Translations under genes and position numbers: made by a program
Source of the DNA: Sphingomonas immobilis
Lineage (GTDB): Bacteria; Pseudomonadota; Alphaproteobacteria; Sphingomonadales; Sphingomonadaceae
Direction: 5' to 3'
DNA length: 64,000 nucleotides
Assembly: GCF_030580995.1 (NCBI RefSeq)
Contig: NZ_JAUQSZ010000010.1
Location: 123,502-187,501 of the forward strand
In this document: positions 35,343 to 42,931 of the stretch, in pieces
Layout: each line of letters opens with the position of its first letter
Position numbering within the stretch: the stretch's first letter is position 1
The notes under the pieces: generated by a model
What the model saw: only the letters and a program-made list of their open reading frames with translations
Told to the model about the DNA's origin: nothing
Databases searched by the model: none

Positions 35343-36548
35343 ATGGCGTCGCTGCTGGACGGGATACGCGTGCTGGATCTCGGGCGGATGCTTGCTGCCC
35401 CCACCGCGACGCAGATGCTGGCGGATTTCGGCGCCGAGGTCATCAAGATCGAACGCCCGGGTCGCGGTGACGACAATCGAAGGCTGGTCGCTCCCGAACT
35501 TCGAGATGCGCACAGCGCCGTCAATGCGCCGCTTTTCGTTGCCGCCAACCGCGGCAAACGATCGGTAACGATCGATCTGGGGAGTGCCGAAGGGCAGCAG
35601 CTTGTCCGCGACCTCTCCCGGCACTGCGACGTCCTGATCGAGAATTTCAAGCCGGGCGACCTTGCGCGCAAGGGTCTCGACTATGACAGCATCCGCGCGA
35701 TCAATCCCGACATCGTCTACTGCTCGCTGACGGCTTTCGGCCAAACCGGGCCGCTTGCCTCTGGCGGCGGGATCGACAGCGTGTTCCAGGCGATGAGCGG
35801 CGTGATGGGCGTTACCGGCGAGCCCGATTCCGGTCCACTCAAAGTCGGCTTCTTCGTCGGCGACGTGCTGGGCGGGCTCTATGCGGCGATCGGTATTCTC
35901 GCTGCTTTGCTCCACAAGCAGCGCGGCGGTGGCGGGCAAGCGATCGACATCTCCATGGTCGAGACGATGATCGCGGCGCTGGGCCATCATTATCAATCCT
36001 ATCTTATGACCGGCACCGTGCCTCCGCGCATGGGCAACGGCTCCGCTGAGGGATCGGTCCCGGTCGGCGCGTTTCGCTGCACCGACGGATATGTTCAGGT
36101 GTCCGCAGTCGGTCAGGATCGCTACCGGTTGTTGTGCGAAGGGCTTGGTCGCCCGGACTTGCTGACACATGCCCATTTCGCGACACCTGAGGACCGGGTC
36201 GCCCACAAAGGCGAGACGATGGGGATATTCCAGGACATTTTTGAAACCAACAGCTGCTCGCACTGGGTCAACCTGCTCGCCCCGAAGGGCGTCATCATTG
36301 CCCGCGTCAACACCATTCCCGACGCGCTCGCCGAACCGCAGATGGTCGCCCGCGAAATCGTTCGTGAAGTGACCCACGCGGAATCCGGCCATATGCGCTT
36401 GATCGCCAACCCGGTTCGTCTCTCCCGCACACCAGTGGACTACAAGCCGACGCCAGTCCTGGGGGAGGACAGCGTTGATGTCCTGCGATCGATCCTCGGG
36501 CTCGACGATACCCGCATTGACATGCTGCGGGCGGCCGGCATCCTGTGA
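35343..36548 (+). CDS. CaiB/BaiF family III CoA transferase 3
   Basis: 401-residue CoA transferase. Seen: 'LDGIRVLDLGRMLAAPTATQ' at residue 5, 'ADFGAEVIKIERPGRGDDNR' near residue 30, 'ANRGKRSVTIDLG' near residue 70, catalytic Asp in 'FFVGDVLGGLYAAIGILAAL' near residue 180. GGGGAGAG lies upstream of ATG 35343. It is followed directly by the second alpha/beta hydrolase and the aldolase-like gene in a plus-strand run. Its pairing with a hydrolase mirrors the 21-25 kb region and suggests that parts of the pathway were duplicated. Confidence 0.92.
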   Translation: MASLLDGIRVLDLGRMLAAPTATQMLADFGAEVIKIERPGRGDDNRRLVAPELRDAHSAVNAPLFVAANRGKRSVTIDLGSAEGQQLVRDLSRHCDVLIENFKPGDLARKGLDYDSIRAINPDIVYCSLTAFGQTGPLASGGGIDSVFQAMSGVMGVTGEPDSGPLKVGFFVGDVLGGLYAAIGILAALLHKQRGGGGQAIDISMVETMIAALGHHYQSYLMTGTVPPRMGNGSAEGSVPVGAFRCTDGYVQVSAVGQDRYRLLCEGLGRPDLLTHAHFATPEDRVAHKGETMGIFQDIFETNSCSHWVNLLAPKGVIIARVNTIPDALAEPQMVAREIVREVTHAESGHMRLIANPVRLSRTPVDYKPTPVLGEDSVDVLRSILGLDDTRIDMLRAAGIL

Positions 36549-36565
36549 CGGTCGGAGCCTCGCTC

Positions 36566-37456
36566 ATGACGGATCCAGCGAACGACGCACCGGTCTGGTT
36601 TATCGAGGCGATAAACAGGCCTCACGTCGCACACATCTCGCAAGCCTGCGATTGTTCGATACAGTGGCTGGAATGGGGTTCGCGCGACCGGCCGACACTT
36701 TTGCTTTTGCACGGCATCCTCGCGCACGCCGGTTGGTGGCGCGCAGTCGCAGGCTTGATGTGCGACGATTGGCACGTGGTGGCGCCGTCCTGGCCGGGCA
36801 TGGGCGGATCGCAGTGGCGTGAGCGGTACAGCAAAGACGATTATACGGCGACACTGATAGATTTCGCGATCGGGTCCGGCCTCTTTGAAGACGGCAGGCG
36901 ACCGGTGATCGCGGCGCATTCCTTTGGCGCCGTCGTCGCGCTTGGAGCGGTCGGACTTGAAGCGCGCTTTGGTGGTCTCATCATGATCGATCGCGCCATT
37001 GAGGCCGAATTCAATGGCGACCGGATTCAGCCCAGCGCGGCGCGCCGTCACTTCGCCACCGTTGCCGAAGCGCGCGCACGCTATCGACTGTTCCCGGAAG
37101 AGCCCGCTCCCGATTTCATTATCGATCAGGTCGTGGCAGACGGCTTGTGCGCGGCCGACGGAGGCGGCCACTATTGGCGGCAGGACCCGATGTTACTGCG
37201 GGACATCGGTAGTACGCCCGATCTTTCCCAGGCCTTTTCAGCCGCACTGTGTCCCGTTGCGTTTGTGCGTGGCGACGCAAGCGAGGCCTTTGACGCGGCA
37301 CGTGAGGTACGCAACCGCGCTATCACACCGTCGGGCACCCCACATTTGGTAATTACCCGAGCAGGACATCACGTTCCGCTACAGAATCCTCCCGCGCTGG
37401 CAGTCGCGATCGCCATACTCGCATCGAAAATGATTGGGAGTTCCACGTATGACTGA
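36566..37456 (+). CDS. Alpha/beta hydrolase 2
   Basis: 296-residue hydrolase, paralogue of 24286-25158. Seen: 'LLLLHGILAHAGWWRAVA' near residue 50, 'SWPGMGGSQWRERYSKDDY', nucleophile elbow 'AHSFGAVVA' (Ser) near residue 118, and catalytic His in 'RAGHHVPLQNPP' near residue 275. ATG 36566 has GGAG eight bases upstream; GTG 36545, overlapping the CoA transferase stop, is a possible alternative. Its 3' end overlaps the start of the next gene by eight bases. Substrate unknown; the N-terminal 'APVWFIEAI' matches 'APLWFRDAI' in the other copy. Confidence 0.9.
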   Translation: MTDPANDAPVWFIEAINRPHVAHISQACDCSIQWLEWGSRDRPTLLLLHGILAHAGWWRAVAGLMCDDWHVVAPSWPGMGGSQWRERYSKDDYTATLIDFAIGSGLFEDGRRPVIAAHSFGAVVALGAVGLEARFGGLIMIDRAIEAEFNGDRIQPSAARRHFATVAEARARYRLFPEEPAPDFIIDQVVADGLCAADGGGHYWRQDPMLLRDIGSTPDLSQAFSAALCPVAFVRGDASEAFDAAREVRNRAITPSGTPHLVITRAGHHVPLQNPPALAVAIAILASKMIGSSTYD

Positions 37457-38234
37457 GACCGGCCAAGATTTTGCCGTCGAGCGGGCCACCCGAAAGCGAT
37501 CCCTCGCAATCGCGTTCCGCGCGTTTGCACGACACGGGTTCGACATGGGATTGGCCGGTCACATCACGGCGCGCGATCCAGAGTTTGCGGACTGCTTTTG
37601 GGTCAATCCGCTCGGAATGCATTTTAGCCGTATCACGGCGGGCGATTTGCTGCTGGTCGACCACAATTCGAAGGTGATCCACGGCAGCGGGTCGCTTAAC
37701 CGCGCTGCATTCGCAATCCATTCGGCGATCCACCACGCCCGACCCGACGTGATCGCCGCGTGTCACGCGCACAGCACTGCGGGTCGCGCTTTTTCGGCGA
37801 TCGACGATGTGTTGCTGCCGCTGACCCAGGACAGTTGCGCGTTTTTCGGGGACTTGGCAGTCTACGACGAATATAGCGGCGTCGTGTTTGGCGAGGACGA
37901 GGGAGTTCGGATCGCGAGGACGCTTGGACAAAGCAAGGCAGCGATCCTTCGCAATCACGGTCTGCTGACTGTGGGCCAATCGGTCGAAGAAGCGGCTTGG
38001 TGGTTCCTCAGCCTCGAAGACTGCTGCAACGTCCAGCTGCTCGCGCGCGCCGCGGGCACGGTGAAGCCCATGTCACAAGAAGCTGCCGCACATACCGCTG
38101 GCCAAGTTGGAACGACTGTTGGCGGCAAGCGCGCATTCGGTCCGATCGCTCGAATGATCGCCGAGATGGAGCCGGATGCGCTCGAAGACGTCGAATTGAC
38201 CCTGCGGGAGGCAGTAGCCCAGCCTGCACCATAG
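37449..38234 (+). CDS. Class II aldolase/adducin family protein
   Basis: 261-residue protein of the fuculose-phosphate-aldolase/adducin fold. Seen: 'LAGHITARDPE' near residue 35 (family 'GNxSxR'-like position), 'HSAIHHARPDVIAACHAHS' near residue 96 with the metal-binding His pair H-x-H, and 'AAILRNHGLLTVG' near residue 163 with a further His. Those three histidines and the Glu-like position are the usual zinc site, so it may be active as an aldolase or decarboxylase. ATG 37449 with GGGAG upstream is the start. Last gene before the integrase; it ends the catabolic run. Confidence 0.88.
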   Translation: MTETGQDFAVERATRKRSLAIAFRAFARHGFDMGLAGHITARDPEFADCFWVNPLGMHFSRITAGDLLLVDHNSKVIHGSGSLNRAAFAIHSAIHHARPDVIAACHAHSTAGRAFSAIDDVLLPLTQDSCAFFGDLAVYDEYSGVVFGEDEGVRIARTLGQSKAAILRNHGLLTVGQSVEEAAWWFLSLEDCCNVQLLARAAGTVKPMSQEAAAHTAGQVGTTVGGKRAFGPIARMIAEMEPDALEDVELTLREAVAQPAP

Positions 38235-38414
38235 CTTAAGACAATGACTGTGGATTTACGGACTCGGGTGAAGCCAGGTTCAGCCTGCAGCAACGCTGAT
38301 CCCGCCACAGGTTAGCGGTCAACGTCGGATGCAAACTCATTCGGCGTCGGGCTTAAGAAACTCCTATTTCGCAAGAGCTGAAGCCATCGAGCCGCCCGGC
38401 GCAGTTTACGTCCC

Positions 38415-39695
38415 TTAGGCGGCGATCGGAATGACCGCGCGCGCTGCCAATTCGTCGAGACCCTCTGTGATCCAACGTGCATAATGCCTTTCGATCATTC
38501 CCACAGAGGTGTCGTGGAGCGCCGCGACAAGACGGATAGGCAACCCGAAACGCAGGCCACGCACAATTGAGCTATGCCGTAACGCATACGGAATGGTGGA
38601 GGTTGGCAATCCTGCGGCAACAACGGTTTGTTTCCATAGTTGGGACATCTCCGAAGCGGTATACCACGGACCGCGATCGACGCGCTCCCATGTCATCGGG
38701 GCGATTTGCTTGTGCCTCCAGCGTTCCAGCAGGGTCGCGGTTGGGCTGCGGCCTTTGGTGACTGGAGCGAGTTCAGCGAGGGTATCGGCTCCAACCTGAA
38801 CGCGAATATATTGGAGGACGCGCTTCTTACCCTTAAATGACTGCGGCACCAGCACACGGTTGTGCTCCGCCTGAACGTCGCCGACCGTCATGCGTGCCAG
38901 CTGCGCAAAACGTGCACCGGTGGCGGCGAGCATCACGACGAGTCGACCGAAATCCTCATCCAACGCGCGCGCGGCCGCCACTATCTTACGCATTTGGTCG
39001 TCGCTTAAGATCTGGTTCTCGCGAGCGATTGGCCGGGAAATTTCGGGTGCGCTCACGGTAAGGCCCCATTTGATCGTGTTAGGCAGGTCAGCGGGAAGTT
39101 GCCTGCGATGCTCGGCATACGCCGCGTTGAGCGCAGCCTTGAAATCGTTGACCAACCGCTGGACGCCCCCCGGATTGGTTCGCGAAATGCGCATCTGCCA
39201 TTCGCGCAGGTCTTTCTCGGCGATATTCGCGAGCAGGAGCGGCGCAATGGTTTCGTCATCGAGAACATGGGGGGTGAGCTTATAATGGGCGTCTGATCGA
39301 ACGAGCCGTCCGACTTGCTTGGCGCGCCGAGCATCACGCAAAACAAGATAGGCACGCACCGCTTCCGCAACCGTGATCTGAGAATTGTCGTCCGTAACAT
39401 CGGGGCCTCGCAGGCTCGCCTCGACCCAGCGAAGCGCCGCCTCGAACGCCTCGCGATAACTGAGGATCGTCTTTCCATCACGGTCGCAGTGGTCATCGGC
39501 CTCGCCGAGCACCCCGGTTACATATCGCGCATCCGGCATCTTACATCGCGCAATCCACGATCCTTTCAGCCGCCCCTTCCGATAGCCGAGGTGGACCCCT
39601 TCTGAGAGGGAACGCCAATACGTTTCGTGGCGAACCTTAAGACGACTGCGAGCGGCGCGGTCCTGAAGGCGGTAATCGATGACGGTGCGAGCCAT
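38415..39695 (-). CDS. Tyrosine recombinase (site-specific integrase)
   Basis: Cuts and rejoins DNA at the element's att sites; 426 residues. Seen: an N-terminal arm/core-binding part to about residue 215, catalytic Arg in 'ATGARFAQLARMTVGDV' near residue 260, the second Arg in 'YALRHSSIVRGLRFG' near residue 380, and the His/Tyr end 'ALHDTSVGMIERHYARW' with the nucleophile Tyr near residue 411. The box II first residue is Tyr rather than His (Y-A-L-R), seen in some relatives. It is transcribed away from the tRNA-Glu fragment that lies 121 bases upstream of its start, the typical island layout. Confidence 0.93.
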   Translation of the reverse strand: MARTVIDYRLQDRAARSRLKVRHETYWRSLSEGVHLGYRKGRLKGSWIARCKMPDARYVTGVLGEADDHCDRDGKTILSYREAFEAALRWVEASLRGPDVTDDNSQITVAEAVRAYLVLRDARRAKQVGRLVRSDAHYKLTPHVLDDETIAPLLLANIAEKDLREWQMRISRTNPGGVQRLVNDFKAALNAAYAEHRRQLPADLPNTIKWGLTVSAPEISRPIARENQILSDDQMRKIVAAARALDEDFGRLVVMLAATGARFAQLARMTVGDVQAEHNRVLVPQSFKGKKRVLQYIRVQVGADTLAELAPVTKGRSPTATLLERWRHKQIAPMTWERVDRGPWYTASEMSQLWKQTVVAAGLPTSTIPYALRHSSIVRGLRFGLPIRLVAALHDTSVGMIERHYARWITEGLDELAARAVIPIAA

Positions 39696-39816
39696 CTGCT
39701 TGTCCAGAATTTGTCTACTATACAGCTCAGATTCTACCGGATCAGCATGGATAGTCCAGCCATAAGTATCTGAAATTATTATGTCCTGGGAAGTCCGAGA
39801 ACGTTTTCGATACGCT

Positions 39817-39860
39817 CTTTCACGGCTGAAATACGGGTTCGAATCCCGTAGGGGTCACCA
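39817..39860 (+). tRNA. 3' half of tRNA-Glu(UUC), truncated: attachment-site scar
   Basis: Seen: anticodon loop CTTTCAC, anticodon-stem 3' strand GGCTG, variable AAAT, T-arm ACGGG-TTCGAAT-CCCGT, acceptor AGGGGTC, discriminator A and CCA. The loop and T-arm match tRNA-Glu. Upstream of the loop, the expected CAGCC stem strand and the rest of the 5' half are absent, so it is not functional. The crossover therefore falls at or just before the anticodon loop. It marks the right end of the island. Confidence 0.85.
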
Positions 39861-39948
39861 GCGAGACGCGAAATGTGCGGGGCACATCTCGCGCACGCTG
39901 GTGACGGGAGCGCAAGCGACCTCACTCAGCACGGCGCCCTCCCAGCCC

Positions 39949-41325
39949 TCAACACTCCACCACGTTCACCGCCAGCCCGCCCAGCGACGTCTCCTTGTAT
40001 TTCGATCGCATGTCCTCGCCTGTCTGGCGCATCGTCTCGATGACGGCGTCGAGGCTGACGATGTGGCTGCCGTTGCCGTGCAGCGCGAGGTAAGCGGCGT
40101 TGATCGCCTTGATCGCGCCCATCGTGTTGCGTTCGATGCACGGAATCTGGACGAGCCCGCCGATCGGATCGCACGTCAGCCCGAGGTTGTGTTCCATGCC
40201 GATCTCGGCGGCATTCTCGATCTGCCCCGGCGTGCCCCCCAGCGCCGCGGCCAGCCCGCCCGCCGCCATCGAGCACGCCACGCCGACCTCGCCCTGGCAT
40301 CCCATCTCGGCGGCGGAGATCGAGGCGCGCTTCTTGTAGATGCAGCCGATCGCCGATGCCGTCAGCAACAGGTCGTGCGCGCCGCGCGGCGTCGCGCCGT
40401 GGACGAAGGTCTCGTAGTAGCGCAGCACCGCCGGGATGACGCCCGCCGCGCCGTTCGTGGGCGCCGTCACGACCCGGCCGCCGGCGGCATTCTCCTCGTT
40501 GACGGCGAGCGCCCACAGACTCACCCAGTCGAACACCGTCGACGGATCGCTGCGCGGACCCCGCGCGACCAGCTTGTCGTGCAGCGCCTTGGCGCGGCGC
40601 GGCACTTCGAGCCCGCCCGGCAGCACGCCGTCGCTGCGGCACCCGCGCTCGATGCTCGCCACCATCGCCGCGCGCACGCCGTCGAGGAACGCCTCGGTCT
40701 CCGCCGGCGCGCGCCACGTCGCCTCGTTGGCGCGTTCGAGATCGGCGATCGTCAGCCCCGTCTCCGCCGTCAGCGCCAGCATCTGTTCGCCCGACGAGAA
40801 GGGATAGGGCAGCACGATGTTGAGCCGCGCCGGCTCGACCCCGTCCTCGACGATCGCACCGCCGCCGATCGAATAGAAGCGGCGCGTCACGCTCGCCCCG
40901 TCGTCCAGCACCGCGACGCACGTCATGCCGTTGGGATGCCCCGGCAGGAACGCCTTGTCGAACACGAGATCGATCGCGGGATCGAACGGCACCGCCTGCC
41001 GGCCCGCCAGCATCAGCGCCCGCTCGCCGTGGATCGCCGCGACGATGGCAGGGACGGCATCGGGATCGACCCCCTCGGGCGTGAAGCCGGCAAGGCCGAG
41101 CAGCACCGCCCGGTCCGTCGCATGGCCCCGCCCCGTCAGCGCGAGGCTGCCGTGCAGCGTCACCGAGAGCGACGCGACGCCGCGATCGGCGACGCCCTCG
41201 GCAAAAACCCGCGCCGCGCGCATCGGCCCGACGGTGTGCGAGCTCGACGGGCCGATGCCGACCGTGAACAATTCGGTGACGCTGATCGGGCGCGTCGGGT
41301 CGGCTTTGGCATGGAGGCTGGGCAT
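39949..41325 (-). CDS. sdaA: L-serine ammonia-lyase, iron-sulfur dependent, single chain
   Basis: Deaminates L-serine to pyruvate and ammonia with a [4Fe-4S] cluster; 458 residues, usual for the one-chain type. Seen: '[20 protein letters not shown]' at the N-terminus, and near the C-terminal third the cluster region with cysteines in '[17 protein letters not shown]', 'GLTCDPIGG' and 'VQIPCIERN'. ATG 41325 or GTG 41334 may be the start. First intact chromosomal gene to the right of the island scar, transcribed toward it; its stop lies 89 bases from the tRNA fragment. Confidence 0.95.
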   Translation of the reverse strand: MPSLHAKADPTRPISVTELFTVGIGPSSSHTVGPMRAARVFAEGVADRGVASLSVTLHGSLALTGRGHATDRAVLLGLAGFTPEGVDPDAVPAIVAAIHGERALMLAGRQAVPFDPAIDLVFDKAFLPGHPNGMTCVAVLDDGASVTRRFYSIGGGAIVEDGVEPARLNIVLPYPFSSGEQMLALTAETGLTIADLERANEATWRAPAETEAFLDGVRAAMVASIERGCRSDGVLPGGLEVPRRAKALHDKLVARGPRSDPSTVFDWVSLWALAVNEENAAGGRVVTAPTNGAAGVIPAVLRYYETFVHGATPRGAHDLLLTASAIGCIYKKRASISAAEMGCQGEVGVACSMAAGGLAAALGGTPGQIENAAEIGMEHNLGLTCDPIGGLVQIPCIERNTMGAIKAINAAYLALHGNGSHIVSLDAVIETMRQTGEDMRSKYKETSLGGLAVNVVEC

Positions 41326-41383
41326 CGCCCCCACAGTGGAGGCCGCGTCGCCTCAGGGCAACCGTGTTAGGGCGCGGCGCGCG

Positions 41384-41761
41384 CTATTCCGCGCTCATCA
41401 TCAGCATCACCCGCGTCGAACACAGCGCGCAGTCGAGCCCCGCCCCCGCCGCGGCGCTGCACTCCAGCCCTTCCGCGCAGGTGGTGCGGCATCCGACGAG
41501 ATCGAGCAGCAGGCTCTCATCGCCGCTCGCCGCCGCGTCACTGCCGATCGTCATGCGCCGGCCCAACGCCGCCTCGTAGAAGCGCACGAGGCTGTCGAGC
41601 ACCGGCGACAGGATCTTGGCGCCGCCAAGCGCGGGGAGTTGCGACAGCGCGACCTGGATCGGCTGACGCGCCTCGCGTGCCGCCGCGCGGGCGCGCACCG
41701 CACCGAGCAGCAGCGCCTCGTAAAGCGGCGTCGTCGCCACCGGGGAAGCCACGCTGCCCAT
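41384..41761 (-). CDS. Small cysteine-rich protein of unknown function
   Basis: About 125 residues. Seen: a helical N-terminal part and a C-terminal segment carrying six cysteines within about 30 residues ('GCRTTCAEGLEC', 'LDCALC'), which suggests a metal or Fe-S site. ATG 41761 is preferred because AAGAGG lies upstream; the longer frame to 41821 would overlap a Fur-box-like site at 41774-41792. That site suggests iron control. I cannot name the family. It ends 59 bases before the sdaA start region. Confidence 0.7.
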   Translation of the reverse strand: MGSVASPVATTPLYEALLLGAVRARAAAREARQPIQVALSQLPALGGAKILSPVLDSLVRFYEAALGRRMTIGSDAAASGDESLLLDLVGCRTTCAEGLECSAAAGAGLDCALCSTRVMLMMSAE

Positions 41762-41773
41762 ATCTCGCATCCT

Positions 41774-41792
41774 CTTATTGCGAATCGTTCTC
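41774..41792 (-). promoter_or_regulatory. Fur-box-like site
   Basis: Minus strand GAGAACGATTCGCAATAAG, 11 of 19 positions matching the classical Fur consensus, directly upstream of the Cys-rich gene start. Match judged by eye. Confidence 0.45.
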
Positions 41793-41934
41793 AACGATAC
41801 CGCAAACCCCGATTCGCGCAAGCACGATGACGCGGAACGCCCGGAAATATCGCCACGCCGAGTCCACCCCCGGTCGGCCGGAATCGCTGCGGGATATGGC
41901 CGCGCTCACCGCACTCTGATACAGGCGCGCGCAG

Positions 41935-42795
41935 ATGCCGGGCACCCGCACCAATCCCCTCCGCCGCCTGCTCGTCGGGCGCGTGCAGGGCGTGCTCAAC
42001 AATCGCGCGAGCGGCGAGACGCCGGTGGTGCGCTCCGCCCATGCGCTTTACCCGCCCGATTCCGTCATCTGGCGCGTCCACGGCGATGTCACGACGATGA
42101 TGATCGGCGGCGTCACCGCGCTTTTGCTGCAGATGCTGCACCCCGCCGCACTGGCGGGGGTGTGGGATCACAGCACCTTCCGCAGCGACATGCTCGGCCG
42201 GTTGCGGCGCACCGCACGCTTCATCGCCGTCACTACATACGGCGAGCGCGCCGCCGCGGAGGCCGCGATCGAAAAGGTCCGCAGCGTGCATCTCGGCGTG
42301 AACGGCGTCCTGCCCGACGGCACGCCCTATGCCGCCAGCGATCCGAAGCTGCTGGCGTGGGTGCATGTGTGCGAGGTGATCGGTTTCCTCGATGCCTGGA
42401 TCCGCTACGGCGAGCGCGGCATGTCGCTGGCCGATCAGGACACGTACGTCGCGCAGGCCGGGCTCGTCGCGACCGCGCTCGGCTGCGATCCGGTGCCGCA
42501 GACCCGCGCGGAGGCCGAGGCGCTGGTCGCCGCGTTCCGCCCCGCCCTCACCGCCAATGCTCGCACGCGCGAGGTTGCGCGGATGGTGCTGACGCAGCCC
42601 GCGCCGTCGCTCGGCTTCGCGCCGGTACAGCGCATGCTGATGCACGCCGCCGTCGATCTGATGCCGCCCTGGGCGAAAGACCTGCACGGCCTCCATCCTT
42701 CCGCGATCGAGGTGCCGGTGGTCCGCGCCGGCACGATGGCGATCGCGCAATCGCTGCAATGGGCCTTCGCCGGGCGCGCCACCCCGCGGGACTGA
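41935..42795 (+). CDS. MpaB/rubber-oxygenase family (DUF2236) protein
   Basis: 286-residue all-helical protein of the oxygenase MpaB/latex-clearing family. Seen: 'SVIWRVHGDVTTMMIGG' near residue 45, 'LLQMLHPAALAGVWDHS' near residue 65 with the conserved His, 'TARFIAVTTYG' near residue 95 and 'WVHVCEVIGFLDAW' near residue 143, the usual haem-pocket helices. Such proteins bind haem b and some cleave polyisoprene or prenyl chains; bacterial members like this one are uncharacterised. Monocistronic by position. Confidence 0.85.
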   Translation: MPGTRTNPLRRLLVGRVQGVLNNRASGETPVVRSAHALYPPDSVIWRVHGDVTTMMIGGVTALLLQMLHPAALAGVWDHSTFRSDMLGRLRRTARFIAVTTYGERAAAEAAIEKVRSVHLGVNGVLPDGTPYAASDPKLLAWVHVCEVIGFLDAWIRYGERGMSLADQDTYVAQAGLVATALGCDPVPQTRAEAEALVAAFRPALTANARTREVARMVLTQPAPSLGFAPVQRMLMHAAVDLMPPWAKDLHGLHPSAIEVPVVRAGTMAIAQSLQWAFAGRATPRD

Positions 42796-42931
42796 CGCGC
42801 TGTCCTACACGCAAGGCGTATGATATCGCGTATCGGCTCTTTGAAATTCGGCGTTTTCAGCTGCTTCCGAAAAGGCATAGCGATCCGCGCGCCCCTCGGA
42901 TCAGTGTGACCTTAGTGTGACTTTCCGCGCC

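Larger units (their letters stand above)
1..39860. mobile_element. Right-hand part of an integrated genomic island (tRNA-Glu associated)
   Basis: Seen: a tyrosine recombinase gene (38415-39695) is followed 121 bases later by the 3' half of a tRNA-Glu(UUC) gene lacking its 5' half. Everything to the left is catabolic or accessory in content and less GC-rich than the core genes to the right (sdaA, asmA-like, mms genes, hrpB). Known: tyrosine recombinases commonly integrate into tRNA 3' halves; the element rebuilds one tRNA and leaves a 3' fragment at the far end. Inferred: the island extends past the left edge, where an intact tRNA-Glu with the same 3' half should be found. No conjugation, replication or phage structural genes are visible in this part. 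Confidence 0.72.

Noticed and set aside
39740..39860. Intact tRNA gene
   Set aside because: The T-arm, anticodon loop and CCA are present but no D-arm or matching acceptor 5' strand precedes them.
39781..41370. 529-codon plus-strand frame opposite sdaA
   Set aside because: Arg/His-rich composition with no domain and exactly antisense to sdaA; a GC-rich shadow frame.
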